Of a stretch of 64,000 bases of DNA, positions 36,069-44,519 are shown in pieces. Position 1 is the stretch's first letter, and every line of letters begins with the position of its first letter. Source of the DNA: Streptomyces sp. R302 (GTDB lineage: Bacteria > Actinomycetota > Actinomycetes > Streptomycetales > Streptomycetaceae); NCBI RefSeq assembly GCF_012927245.1, contig NZ_JABBGE010000007.1, positions 1 to 64,000 of the forward strand, given 5' to 3'. Made by a program: the position numbers and the translations under genes. The notes under the pieces are model-generated. The model was given only the letters and a program-made list of their open reading frames with translations, made no database searches and was not told where the DNA came from.

Positions 36069-36620
36069 TCAATCCGACGCCGTACGTTCCGTCGGGAGCG
36101 AGAGCCGAATGCGGCGCCCATCGGGGTCCACGTCGACAATCAGCGTCGCCAGCTCATCGCCGACCTGAGTGCTGTGGTCGCTGCCGAGCTTCGACAACTC
36201 GGAGTTGTGGAGCAGGCCGTCTATTCCGTCGGCGACGCTCACGAACGCGCCGAACGGAACCAGCTTCGTCACGCGCGCCCGCCGGACGCTGCCGACCTGA
36301 TCGACCCAGGCCAGCCAGGGGTTCGGCTGCAAGGCGCGCAGGGACAGGACCGCTTGTCCACGCGTCTCGGCATCGACTCCGACGACCGCCGCGGTCACTC
36401 GCTGACCGACCGTCAAGACCTCGCTGATGGAAGAGAACCACTTCCAAGAGACCTCCGGCGGCGGAATGAAGCCCACGGAAGGCTCGGGGGCGTCATCGAG
36501 GTCGACGAACACACCGAAGTTCTCGATCGCGGCGACCACCCCCGAGCGTTCTTCACCGTGCCGGAGTGTCGCAAGGAACTCTTTCAGCGCCGCGGAAGGA
36601 AGTGGATACGTCACGGCCAT
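36069..36620 (-). CDS. S1 RNA-binding domain protein
   Basis: This 183-residue protein consists of two S1/OB-fold domains. The first carries GVVAAIENFGVFVDLDDAPE, the second RARVTKLVPFGAFVSVADGI followed by GLLHNSELS. Such small S1 proteins occur widely in Streptomyces; RNA binding or ribosome association is likely. The start at 36620 follows GGCGG; an in-frame ATG at 36659 is the alternative. Neighbours do not suggest a pathway. Confidence 0.75.
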   Translation of the reverse strand: MAVTYPLPSAALKEFLATLRHGEERSGVVAAIENFGVFVDLDDAPEPSVGFIPPPEVSWKWFSSISEVLTVGQRVTAAVVGVDAETRGQAVLSLRALQPNPWLAWVDQVGSVRRARVTKLVPFGAFVSVADGIDGLLHNSELSKLGSDHSTQVGDELATLIVDVDPDGRRIRLSLPTERTASD

Positions 36621-36772
36621 GACGATATCCGCCCCCCTGCCCCGCCTTCGATGCGCCATCGACTTATCCGACTTCTCCCGACTTCTCCCGACAGTCTGCT
36701 GCGGGCGCGGCAGGGTTCTTGGCGCGTTCGTCGGGGTCGTCGAAGGCGGGCGTACGGCGTTGGGCGTGGTGT

Positions 36773-37999
36773 TCAGGCGGGGCCAAGGACGGCCAGGGCT
36801 GCGAGCGCGGGGCCGAAGGCGCCGCCGAGCTGGTAGCCCAGGTTGAACAGGCCTATTGCGGTGGGGCGTTGGGGTGGGGGTGCGCTCCGGACGGCCAGTA
36901 CCCCCAAGGTGGCTTGGCCCGCGCTGGTGGTGAGGACGGCCAATGTCGCGACGGGGAGGAGCAGTGATGGCCAGGGGGTCAGCAGGGCGGTGAGCGGGGC
37001 CAGGGCTCCGGTGGTGAGCAGGATGGCCAGGACGCGGGGGTGGCCGAGTCGGTTCGCGACGACGGCGAGTGTCATGGCGAGGGCGGAGCCGGTGAGCAGG
37101 GCGCCCAGTTGGCCGACGCCGATCGTGGAGGTCGACCAGTCCGTGCGGTCGTGGAGCAGCTGCGGAACGGTGAACAGGAGGGTGAAGTACGAGGTCGAGA
37201 AGGCGCAGGCGAGCAGGGTGGAGAGGAGGAACGTCCTGGTGCGCAGCAGGGAGAGCGGGACGAAGCCGGCGGGGCGGGTCCGGATGTGCAGCGCGAGCAG
37301 TATGACCGTTGTCAGGGCGGCGGTCGTGGCGGGGAGCGAGGCGCGGGGTACGAGGACGAGGGACGTGGCCAGTAGGACCAACAGGGCCGCGCCTCGGGCG
37401 TCGAACGGGGTTGTCTGTCGGGGCGCGTCCGGGTCGGCGCGGCGGGTGACGGCCGGGAGGGCGAGGAGCGCGACCGCTCCTACGGCGAGGGAGAGGCGCC
37501 AGGAGGTGGTGTCCGCGATCAGCGAGCCGAGCAGGGGGCCGACCGCGCCGAACATGCCGAAGCCTGCCGTGATGACGCCCATCCTGCGGACCGTGCCGGC
37601 CAGGCTCATCGCGGCGGTGACCAGGCCGGCGCCACCCAGCGCCTGTACCGCGCGGCCGGTCATGGCCAGCGGCAGCCAGGGGGCGGTGACGACCGCGGTG
37701 CCGGTCAGGACCAGGGTCGCGCTCAGTCGGAGGACGACGCGAAGACCTCGGCGGCGCAGCAGTGCGGCCATCAGGGGCGTACCGACCGCGACGGCCCAGG
37801 CGAACGCCGTGACGAGCCAGGTCGCGGTGGCGGTACGGACGCCGAAGGAGTCGGCGATGTCGTCGAGGATCAGGACGGGGCTGTTGGCGCTGGCGGCGAG
37901 CGGGGTGGCCAGTAACGCGAGCCAGAGGGCGGGTACGGGGCGCGGCTCCGGTGGTGGGGCGGTGGTGGGAAGCGGTCGGGTGCGGTCGAGCAGGGGCAT
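36773..37999 (-). CDS. MFS exporter
   Basis: This 408-residue membrane protein has about 12 predicted helices (ALWLALLATPLAASANSPVL in helix 1, TATWLVTAFAWAVAVGTPLM in helix 2) and the motif-A-like loop LLRRRGLR. It fits drug or metabolite exporters of the major facilitator superfamily. The ATG at 37999 follows CGGAG; the much longer open frame upstream is the shadow of the nitroreductase gene. It lies 59 bp behind the RutE-like gene and is probably co-transcribed with it under the divergent MarR regulator, which suggests export of the compound that induces the operon. Confidence 0.8.
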   Translation of the reverse strand: MPLLDRTRPLPTTAPPPEPRPVPALWLALLATPLAASANSPVLILDDIADSFGVRTATATWLVTAFAWAVAVGTPLMAALLRRRGLRVVLRLSATLVLTGTAVVTAPWLPLAMTGRAVQALGGAGLVTAAMSLAGTVRRMGVITAGFGMFGAVGPLLGSLIADTTSWRLSLAVGAVALLALPAVTRRADPDAPRQTTPFDARGAALLVLLATSLVLVPRASLPATTAALTTVILLALHIRTRPAGFVPLSLLRTRTFLLSTLLACAFSTSYFTLLFTVPQLLHDRTDWSTSTIGVGQLGALLTGSALAMTLAVVANRLGHPRVLAILLTTGALAPLTALLTPWPSLLLPVATLAVLTTSAGQATLGVLAVRSAPPPQRPTAIGLFNLGYQLGGAFGPALAALAVLGPA

Positions 38000-38058
38000 G
38001 GCGGACTCCGTGGCAGGGGCGGGCGGGGTGATGCGTCCGGCTCTGGGTTGCGAGCCGT

Positions 38059-38652
38059 TCAGACGGTGGTGATGACGTCGTCGTAGGCCAGGCGCGGGGA
38101 GCGGGGGAACCAGGCGTCCTCGCCGGGCTTGCCGATGTTGACGACCATCAGCGGGGTGTGGTCGGCGTCCAGGAACTCCTTCTGGACACCGGCGAAGTCC
38201 AGGCCGGTCATCGGGCCGGCGGCCAGGCCGGCGGCGCGGACGCCGACGATGAAGTACGCGGCCTGCAGGGCGGCGTTCAGCAGCGCGGAGCCCTCGCGGA
38301 CCGGGCGCTCCGAGAAGAACATGTCCTTGGCCTGCGGGAAGTGCGGGAGCAGGGCCGGGAGCTCCTCGTGGAACTCGTTGTCCGCGGAGAGGATCGCGAC
38401 GAGCGGCGCCGTGCGGGTCTTGGCCTGGTTGCCCTCGGCCATGTGCTTCACGAGGCGCTCGCGGGCCTCCTCGGAGCGGACGAGCGTGATGCGCAGCGGG
38501 GTCTGGTTGAAGGCGGTCGGGCCGAACTTCACCAGGTCGTAGATCGCCTGGACCTGCTCGTCGGTCACCGGCTCGTCGGTGAACGTGTTGGCGGTGCGGG
38601 CCTCGCGGAAGAGGAGGTCCTGGGCGGCGGAGTCGAGAACGAGATCGGACAC
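38059..38652 (-). CDS. nitroreductase of the RutE / malonic semialdehyde reductase group
   Basis: This 197-residue FMN-dependent nitroreductase-fold enzyme matches the RutE-like group in length and pattern: REARTANTFTDEPVTDEQVQ at the N-terminus, KFGPTAFNQTPLRITLVRSE, and GLAAGPMTGLDFAGV. RutE-type enzymes reduce malonic semialdehyde to 3-hydroxypropionate, though many homologues act on other aldehydes, quinones or nitro compounds. It is divergent from a MarR gene with a palindromic operator between them and is followed by an MFS exporter. That context favours a detoxification role over pyrimidine breakdown, as no other rut genes are present. Confidence 0.8.
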   Translation of the reverse strand: MSDLVLDSAAQDLLFREARTANTFTDEPVTDEQVQAIYDLVKFGPTAFNQTPLRITLVRSEEARERLVKHMAEGNQAKTRTAPLVAILSADNEFHEELPALLPHFPQAKDMFFSERPVREGSALLNAALQAAYFIVGVRAAGLAAGPMTGLDFAGVQKEFLDADHTPLMVVNIGKPGEDAWFPRSPRLAYDDVITTV

Positions 38653-38682
38653 GGTGCACTCCTGTTCATTCAGCCTTGATTA

Positions 38683-38696
38683 TCTCAACGTTGAGA
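38683..38696. promoter_or_regulatory. perfect palindrome, probable MarR operator
   Basis: TCTCAACGTTGAGA is a perfect 14-bp palindrome in the 100-bp divergent gap. Two further TTGAGAAG/CTGAGAAG half-sites follow at 38705-38731, between it and the MarR start. It is 31 bp upstream of the reductase start, well placed to block both promoters. Confidence 0.75.
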
Positions 38697-38752
38697 AGAC
38701 GCCTGCTGAGAAGATGTCCGTTGAGAAGATGTCCGGTCAGAGGAGTGCGACG

Positions 38753-39259
38753 ATGAGTGATGCCGTGGACGCGATCATCCACCAGTGGGTCGAGGAGCGC
38801 CCCGACGTGGAGGACGAGCTGTGGCCGGTGCAGCTGTTCGCCCGCGTCCAGCGCCTGAACCGGGTCGTCGAGAAGTCCGCCAAGGCAGCGGCGGCCGCTC
38901 ACGGCGTGGAGTACGGCGAGTTCGACGTGCTCACCACGCTCCAGCGCTCGGGCCCGCCCTACGCCCTCACCGCCGGCGCCCTCCTGAAGGCGGCCATGGT
39001 GACCTCCGGCGCGATCACCAACCGCATCGACCGGATGGAGGCCAAGGGCCTCGTCGAGCGGATCCGTGACGACAGCGACCGGCGCACGGTCAAGATCCGC
39101 CTCACCGACCACGGTCACGACGTCACCCGCGCCGCCTTCGCCGACCACCTCGCCAACTACAGTCGGCTGCTGGCCGGCCTGGACCGCGAGCTCGTCGCAG
39201 GGACGGGCGACGGCCTGCGGCAGGTACTGGAATCCCTCGGCGACACCGATATCGGGTAG
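38753..39259 (+). CDS. MarR-family transcriptional regulator
   Basis: This 168-residue winged-helix regulator has a dimerisation helix (DELWPVQLFARVQRLNRVVE), an HTH (LLKAAMVTSGAITNRIDRME) and a wing with RIRDDSDRRTVKIRLT, all standard MarR features. The ATG at 38753 follows AGAGGAG. It is divergent from the RutE-like reductase and MFS exporter, and the palindrome at 38683 is its likely operator. It should repress both directions until a small ligand or oxidant releases it. Confidence 0.85.
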   Translation: MSDAVDAIIHQWVEERPDVEDELWPVQLFARVQRLNRVVEKSAKAAAAAHGVEYGEFDVLTTLQRSGPPYALTAGALLKAAMVTSGAITNRIDRMEAKGLVERIRDDSDRRTVKIRLTDHGHDVTRAAFADHLANYSRLLAGLDRELVAGTGDGLRQVLESLGDTDIG

Positions 39260-39373
39260 ACCCTGCCCCCGGCGAGGACCGGGACCGGGCGGTGCCTGAT
39301 CTAGGTCCGCAGCTGTCCTCATTCGGCTCTAGGGTCGTCGCATCGCGAGGGACCGGATGAGAGGACGAGACCG

Positions 39374-39898
39374 ATGAGGCACGCTGCATCCGAGGGTTAC
39401 ACCAGCGTTGCACCGTGGGTGGTCACCGACGACACCGGTGCGCTGCTCGACTTCGTCACCGCCGCGTTCGACGGCGAGGAGCTCGCACGGGTACCAGTCG
39501 AGGACGGCACCATCGGCCATGGTGAGATCCGTGTCGGCGACACGGTGGTGCTGGCCTTCGACCGACGGTCCGACTGGCCGCTGATGCCCTCACTGCTACG
39601 GATCTACGTCCCGGACGCGGACGCCGCCATGGCCGCTGCTGTCGCACACGGGGCGCAGGTGGTCACCGAGGCCACTGACAGCGCGTGGGGGGATCGCGGT
39701 GGCCGCGTGCGGGATCCGTTCGGCAACATCTGGTGGGTGGTGAGCCGGGTCGAGGACGTCGCACCGGACCGGGCCTGGGAGCGCATGTTCGAGCCGAGGT
39801 ACGCCGAGGCGATGCGCGTCGCCCAAGAGACGCTGGATGCCGCGTTGAGCGGCCGGGATTCCGGGGTTGCGAGTGCCCCGCGGCGGCCGAACCGCTGA
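39374..39898 (+). CDS. VOC/glyoxalase-fold protein
   Basis: The product is 174 residues with two beta-alpha-beta-beta-beta modules: GYTSVAPWVVTDDTGALLDF at the start, IGHGEIRVGDTVVLAFD, LLRIYVPDADAAMAAAVAHG, and RGGRVRDPFGNIWWVVSRVE near the end. This is the PhnB/glyoxalase-like pattern seen in many small Streptomyces proteins involved in resistance or dioxygenase chemistry. Metal ligands are not fully conserved in an obvious way. GAGAGGACGAG precedes the ATG. It stands alone after the MarR gene. Confidence 0.8.
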   Translation: MRHAASEGYTSVAPWVVTDDTGALLDFVTAAFDGEELARVPVEDGTIGHGEIRVGDTVVLAFDRRSDWPLMPSLLRIYVPDADAAMAAAVAHGAQVVTEATDSAWGDRGGRVRDPFGNIWWVVSRVEDVAPDRAWERMFEPRYAEAMRVAQETLDAALSGRDSGVASAPRRPNR

Positions 39899-39984
39899 GC
39901 CTTCCGGGGCCGCCGGAGATGCCGGCACATCCGCGAAGCTCCTGACGGACAGCTTCCGGCCGAGATCGGCCGAGTCCGGCGGCC

Positions 39985-41189
39985 CGCTGCGCCATGGACC
40001 AGTTCCTGCCGGATTCGAAGGCGTTGAGGCGGGTGTCCGCCTTGGCCGCCTCACGTGCGGCCGGGTGGCCTCGGCCCTCTCCGGCCGTCGGCTCCGTCCG
40101 CAGCCAGACCTCCTCGGCCGGATCGAATTCGCCGGTGGTCATCTTCTCGGTGCGCCAGCCGAAGCCGCAGGTCGCCAACGGGCCTTCGGTCAGGGCGTCC
40201 AGGCCGAAGCCGTGCTCGACGTCGATCTCGTTGATCGCCGAGGTCACGAAGGCGCCGGGGCCGAGTTCGGTTCGGTCGCGCTCAGGTACAGGGTCTGGGA
40301 CAGTTGGCCGCTGTCGAGAACCAGGGCTCGGTAGGCCTTGGCGTGGTGGCGGTACTTCCGGAAGCTGCGCGCGTACCGCGGTGTGAGAACCGCCAGTACG
40401 AGCGCGTTGGAGAACCAGGGCTGGCCGGCCAGGGCTCGGCGGGCGAACTGATCGAGCGGCTCGTCCGGTGCGGGCAGGGGCTCAGGTGCGTGGTCGACCG
40501 CGTGGTAGCGGTACAGGCCGGGGCGTGAGGCCGTCGACGTTCTGCACGATCGGGTACGCCTCGGTCGGATGCAGACCGCTGCCGGAAGGCGGGTGCTTCT
40601 TCAGGAACACGGTCTCGTCGTCGACCCGCACGTGCGACTGTGCGGCGAAGACACATTGCAGCATCTGGGCGCACAACGCCGGCGGCGGCGCCCGGTCGCC
40701 GTCGACGTTGCGGCAGGTCACGCGCCGCGCCGGCATCTCGTCGAACTCGTTGCCCGCGATGCGCGGCAACCGCACCCGCTCCTGTGCGTCCCGGCGTTCG
40801 AGAACGTGCGCGGGCGGCGGTCCGAGCTTGCGCCACAGATCGGCTGCGGCGGTCATCTCGTTGACCTCCATGCTGCTGACGCCGTCCAGGCCCTGCCACC
40901 ACGCGAGCCGGTGCATCATCGCCGCGGGCGGCCACCAATGGCCGGCGCGCAGCACGTCGTCGCGTTCGCGATGAGCGCTGTGGCGTGCGTCGTCGGTGAT
41001 CACCAGGCCGCTGTCGGCCAGCTCGGCCACCAGCGCCGACTCCCCGGCGGTCAGTGAATCGGCGTCCTGCCATTCGGCGGGGCTCAGCCTGCCCGGGAGC
41101 TCGCGGTGTGGCGCGTCGACCTCGACCTCCGCGTCGAGATGGGCGGCCAGGGCAAGCCAGCGCCGGGGGGCGGCTGAGGCCGGCGCCAT
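39985..41189 (-). pseudogene. frameshifted peptide-maturation (SagB-like) dehydrogenase
   Basis: The 5' part (RWLALAAHLDAEVEVDAPHR, LPRIAGNEFDEMPARR, VFLKKHPPSGSGLHPTEAYP) continues after one extra C near 40529 in another frame (GLYRYHAVDHAPEPLPAPDE, QPWFSNALVLAVLTPRYARS, HHAKAYRALVLDSGQLSQTL). After a 5-bp duplication near 40275 it runs in a third frame (GAFVTSAINEIDVEHGFGLD, LATCGFGWRTEKM). SGSGLHPTEAYP with KxYRALVLDxGQ is the nitroreductase pattern of the SagB-type enzymes annotated as putative peptide maturation dehydrogenases. The N-terminus is truncated at the junction with the precursor-like gene. It is not functional as it stands. Confidence 0.65.
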
Positions 41190-41514
41190 CGACCGTCCGC
41201 TTGATCCGCTGAGCCGGATCCCGCCGAAGGTCGTCGACCGACCGCTCGACCTGCTCGCCACCGACGACGACTTCCGCGAGCTGTTCACACAGCACCGCCA
41301 CGCCGCGCAGGTCCAGGCCGGCTACGAACCGTCCGAAGAGGAGCTGCGTGAGGCCTCGGCGTTCACCTGCCTGATGGTGGATCGACTGGCCGACGAGGAG
41401 GCCATCGCTGACGCCCGCGACCAGCTGCGCTCCTATCTGCCGGGCTTCGGCACGCACACCGTCGTGTTCGCCCTGGGCGCCGACTCCGTCCCTACGAGGC
41501 TGCGCACCGGCTGA
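41190..41514 (+). pseudogene. putative modified-peptide (RiPP) precursor, start lost
   Basis: About 107 residues read VVDRPLDLLATDDDFRELFT, QAGYEPSEEELREASAFTCL, ADARDQLRSYLPGFGTHTVV and end in SVPTRLRTG. The L-L-x-T-D-D-x-F-R-x-L-F leader and its position next to a SagB-type maturation dehydrogenase match the putative modified peptide family that accompanies these enzymes (nitrile-hydratase-leader-like RiPPs). No in-frame ATG or GTG lies near the expected N-terminus, and the dehydrogenase starts head-to-head at 41189, so a rearrangement probably removed the start. Confidence 0.55.
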
Positions 41515-41609
41515 CCGGATCCAGCCTCGACCGAGAAGCCGTGCGCCGACCGATCCCGGAGCGGGCTGATCCAACGGCTGCCCGCGCCTCCCTGATGCGG
41601 CCTCCTGCG

Positions 41610-41637
41610 GGCCCTCCCCGCGCATACGGGGAGGGCC
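41610..41637. terminator. perfect hairpin, bidirectional terminator
   Basis: An 11-bp perfect stem (GGCCCTCCCCG and its complement) with a 6-nt loop lies between the 3' ends of the precursor-like gene (plus) and the binding-protein gene (minus). Confidence 0.6.
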
Positions 41638-41786
41638 ACTGCTCCGTGGCTTCCGTGGCTTCCGTGGCCTCGGTGGGCGGACGGCCCGCGGCCTGGGCCT
41701 GGGAAGGATCGGGGCCCGGGACGGGTCGCGTCGTGCTCACGAGCGGCCGGGGGCCGAGGGCTTCCGGGCGCTCGTGAGCCGGAACG

Positions 41787-42770
41787 TCAGTTCAGGATGG
41801 CCGGCGGGGGCTCGCTCTGGTAGCTCGACAGGCTGAAGTGCTTCCTCACGAGCTTGCGCCAGGTGCCGTCGGTCACCATCTCCCCCAGGGCCTTGTTGAT
41901 CTCGGCCTTGAGCTCGGCGTCGCCCTTCTTGAGGCCGATGCCGTAGTTCTCGTCGCTCAGGGAGAGGCCCACGAGCTTGAACTTGCCCCAGTGCTGCTGC
42001 TGCGAGGCGTAGCCGGCCAGGATGGCGGCGTCCGTGGTCAGAGCGTCGACCTTCTTCTCCTCCAGGCCCTTCAGGCACTCGGAGTAACCGCCGAGCTCCT
42101 GGAGGCCGGCCTTCGGGGCCAGATTCTCCTTGACGTTCTGCGCGGAGGTCGAGCCGGTCACCGAGCAGAGCTTCCTGGAGTTGAGATCCTCGACCTTGGT
42201 GATCGAGACCTCATCGCCACGGACCAGCAGGTCCTGATGGGTCAGGAAGTACGGGCCGGCGAAGTCGACCTCCTTCAGGCGCTTCTCGTTGATCGAGTAG
42301 GTCGCCACGACGAACTTCACGTCGCCGTTCTTGATGAGGTTCTCGCGCTGCGCCGACGGGGCTTCCTTCCAGACGATGTCGTCCTCGGAGTAGCCCAGCT
42401 TCTTGGCGACGTACGTGGCGACGTCGACGTCGAAGCCCACGTAGCCGTCCGCGGTCCTCAGGCCCAGGCCCGGCTGGTCGAACTTGATGCCGATGGCGAT
42501 CTTCTCGCCTTTGCCGGCGAGGTCCGCCCCGGCGCCGCACGCGGTCGCGGTCAGGGCAAGGACGACGGCGCCGGCGACGGCGCCGACCGGGCGCAGGCCG
42601 CGGGGTTTCACGAGGGTGACGACAACTTCACCGCGGCTGCTCGTGAGACCGATGTCCTGGAGCCGGTGCAGGGCGCCGAAGCGTTTCCTCACTCCGGACA
42701 GAACGGCCGGGTCCTTCTGGACCGCCCGGGAAGGACCCTCGTACTCCTCGGACACTGCCACTCCGCTCAT
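41787..42770 (-). CDS. gluB: glutamate-type ABC substrate-binding lipoprotein fused to the start of its ATPase
   Basis: The binding-protein part (from the GTG at 42611) has a lipobox (ALTATACG) and the periplasmic-binding fold of GluB-like proteins: KIAIGIKFDQPGLGLRTADG, GFDVDVATYVAKKLGYSEDD, NGDVKFVVATYSINEKR, and GIGLKKGDAELKAEINKALG. The 53 codons before it read the N-terminus of a GluA-type ATPase (VLSGVRKRFGALHRLQDIGL, then SSRGEVVV), cut just before its Walker A. An internal deletion therefore joined gluA to gluB in frame. Read from 42770 the product is 327 residues with an internal signal sequence; from 42611 it is a normal 274-residue lipoprotein but lacks its own ribosome site. No permease genes follow. 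Confidence 0.75.
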   Translation of the reverse strand: MSGVAVSEEYEGPSRAVQKDPAVLSGVRKRFGALHRLQDIGLTSSRGEVVVTLVKPRGLRPVGAVAGAVVLALTATACGAGADLAGKGEKIAIGIKFDQPGLGLRTADGYVGFDVDVATYVAKKLGYSEDDIVWKEAPSAQRENLIKNGDVKFVVATYSINEKRLKEVDFAGPYFLTHQDLLVRGDEVSITKVEDLNSRKLCSVTGSTSAQNVKENLAPKAGLQELGGYSECLKGLEEKKVDALTTDAAILAGYASQQQHWGKFKLVGLSLSDENYGIGLKKGDAELKAEINKALGEMVTDGTWRKLVRKHFSLSSYQSEPPPAILN

Positions 42771-43249
42771 GCGCTTCTTGCTCCGTCCTGCTTGATGGAG
42801 AGCACACTAGAGACACATTCGAAGAATCGTCATCACATCTGAGCGGAAATTGAGGTGGCCGCACCTCTCCCCCGGGGTCCCGTCCTCACAGACCGCCTCG
42901 CCGGCCCACGGCATCCGTCTCGTCCGGATCTTCACATCTCCACGACCCCCGGCACGTGAGGGAGGAACAGCTCTCGACGTGCGCCCTCAGAAGCAATGCC
43001 TCAGAAGGTGCTGTCGTCCTCGTCCTCGGCCTCGTCCACCTCGTCCGAGGTCAAGGTGGACGACGTGGCCCATCGGATCGTGCGCAAGGCGGTGAACGCG
43101 GCTTTGGTCAGAGCCATGCACAAAGCTGCGCCACCGGCCTGGTCTGCTCCAGCCTCATGGGTTTTCATACTGCGCCACAGCGTGGCCGATGAGTTTCTGG
43201 CTCTCGGTCGGTCCAAGCTCGTGACACCCTGATGTGGAAGGACAGCGCG
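42771..43249. other. intergenic, probable promoter region of the former glu operon
   Basis: There is no supported gene. Frames at about 42996-43230 on both strands are open but lack ribosome sites and family resemblance. The first 70 bp carry the leader of the glu fusion gene, with GGACGGAGC before the start. Confidence 0.4.
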
Positions 43250-43855
43250 ATGTCGGAACTTCTGGTCGACTTCATCACCTCCCTCGACGGCTACGCGTCC
43301 GGGGAGGGATGGCCCGGGTTCTGGGGCCTTGAGGGTCCGGAGTACCTCGCGTGGCTCGGCGAGCAGCCCCCGGTCACGTACCTGATGGGAGCGAACACCT
43401 ACCGCCTGATGTCGGGGTTCGCCGCAGGCAAGGTCCCGGATGGCCTGGACGAGTTCAGGCCTGAGGAAGAGGCGTCCGTCGACGAGCTCACGCAGGCCGG
43501 CAAGGTGGTGTTCTCCTCCTCGCTCCAGGAGCCACTGACCTGGGCCAACTGCACGCTCGTCCGCGGCGATGCCGTCGAGGCGGTCCGTGCCATGAAGTCG
43601 AGCGGTTCTGGGCTCCTCAGCACGATCGGCAGCCTCAGCCTGAGCCGGTCCCTGCTACGAGCCGGACTCGTCGACCGCTTCCGGGTCGTGATGTTCCCTG
43701 TGATCACCGGGGCCACGGGCGAGGAACGCATCTACGACGGCTATCCGGACGTTGCCCTGGAGATGCTTGAGCACCGCACCTTCGACGGCCGCATCCAGCT
43801 GGTCGAGTACAAGCCCCGCGTGCTCGACCACCCGCCGCTCGTCGTCCCTGCGTGA
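43250..43855 (+). CDS. dihydrofolate reductase-fold (RibD C-terminal-like) reductase
   Basis: This 201-residue protein starts LLVDFITSLDGYASGEGWPG and has TYLMGANTYRLMSGFA, GKVVFSSSLQEPLTW, LSTIGSLSLSRSLLRAGLVD and FRVVMFPVITGATGEERIYD. These match the stand-alone DHFR-fold proteins common in actinobacteria, which use NADPH; the substrate is unknown. The ATG at 43250 follows AAGGACAG. The strongest typical motif (G-S-x-x-L, nucleotide site) is intact. It is a single-gene unit. Confidence 0.85.
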   Translation: MSELLVDFITSLDGYASGEGWPGFWGLEGPEYLAWLGEQPPVTYLMGANTYRLMSGFAAGKVPDGLDEFRPEEEASVDELTQAGKVVFSSSLQEPLTWANCTLVRGDAVEAVRAMKSSGSGLLSTIGSLSLSRSLLRAGLVDRFRVVMFPVITGATGEERIYDGYPDVALEMLEHRTFDGRIQLVEYKPRVLDHPPLVVPA

Positions 43856-43989
43856 CGTCGTCCCATCCGCGCCGGCCTGGACGGCCGCCGGGGTGGCCGA
43901 CGGGCACTGCGTGGAGGGGGCTCCCTTTCCCAGATGCTGCGGCAGTAGGACGGTACTGCCGAAGGCCGAGCCGGGGCGCCTCTCGGGGC

Positions 43990-44018
43990 GGGGCCATCCC
44001 CGCACGTACGGGGAGCAG
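43990..44018 (-). CRISPR. orphan 29-nt type I-E-like CRISPR repeat
   Basis: Read on the minus strand it begins CTGCTCCCCG and ends CGGGGATGGCCCC. This has the length, inner CCCCG/CGGGG hairpin and GGGATGG end of Streptomyces type I-E repeats. Only one copy is present and there are no cas genes in the window. It may be a solitary relic or a chance hairpin. Confidence 0.4.
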
Positions 44019-44127
44019 AGCGCAGGGACTGTCGTGATGACGCACCTCGCCTATGCCCCGGTCTTCAGAAAGGGGAAGCCCTTCAAGTGGCCTGGGGACT
44101 GTCTCTGAGATCGACCGTGAGATCGTC

Positions 44128-44511
44128 ATGATCGTGGTCGAGTCCTGGGTCATCAATGCCGACAGCCCTGTCCCTGTGCCGTCCGAGGCGGTGCCAGAGG
44201 CTCTTCGGTCGAGGATCGACGGCGGGCAGCTGGAGACGTGGCTGACCAGTTCGTCGGGACGGTCGCTGGCCTTCGTGACGAATACCGAGCGCGCGATGGT
44301 GATGCTACTCGAAGACGAAAGCGACCCCGGCGGGCATGCTGTGGACCCCGGGGCTCAGGGGTCAAGCGACGGTTTCATCCTTTCCAACGGGCAGGACGAC
44401 GAGTACCCGGATGAGGACACCGTCCCTATTCGTGAGGCGTTCTCGCTCGTGAAGCAGATCGTTGCCACGGGATCCTGGCCGACGGACGCACACCGGGTCG
44501 TCGATCGCTGA
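44128..44511 (+). CDS. Imm1-like immunity protein
   Basis: The protein is about 127 residues with WLTSSSGRSLAFVTNTERAM, VMLLEDESDPGGHAVDPGAQ, GFILSNGQDDEYPDEDTVPI and REAFSLVKQIVATGSWP. The L-V-T-N-x-x-R-A-M-V-M-L-L pattern and the DEYP segment are those of the Imm1 family, immunity proteins to various secreted nuclease toxins. No toxin gene flanks it; an IS pseudogene begins 9 bp downstream. It is thus an orphan immunity gene, perhaps kept as protection. The start at 44128 is the best guess; the ribosome site is weak. Confidence 0.65.
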   Translation: MIVVESWVINADSPVPVPSEAVPEALRSRIDGGQLETWLTSSSGRSLAFVTNTERAMVMLLEDESDPGGHAVDPGAQGSSDGFILSNGQDDEYPDEDTVPIREAFSLVKQIVATGSWPTDAHRVVDR

Positions 44512-44519
44512 GCGGCCTA

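Noticed and set aside
41610..41637. Second CRISPR-like repeat
   Set aside because: It shares the CCCCG/CGGGG core but is a full perfect palindrome lacking the GGGATGG end and lies between convergent 3' ends; a terminator is the simpler reading.
42996..43232. Small gene on either strand with Ser/Asp-rich end
   Set aside because: Both strands are open, neither has a ribosome site, and the acidic or Ser-rich part comes from a simple GTC-rich tract.
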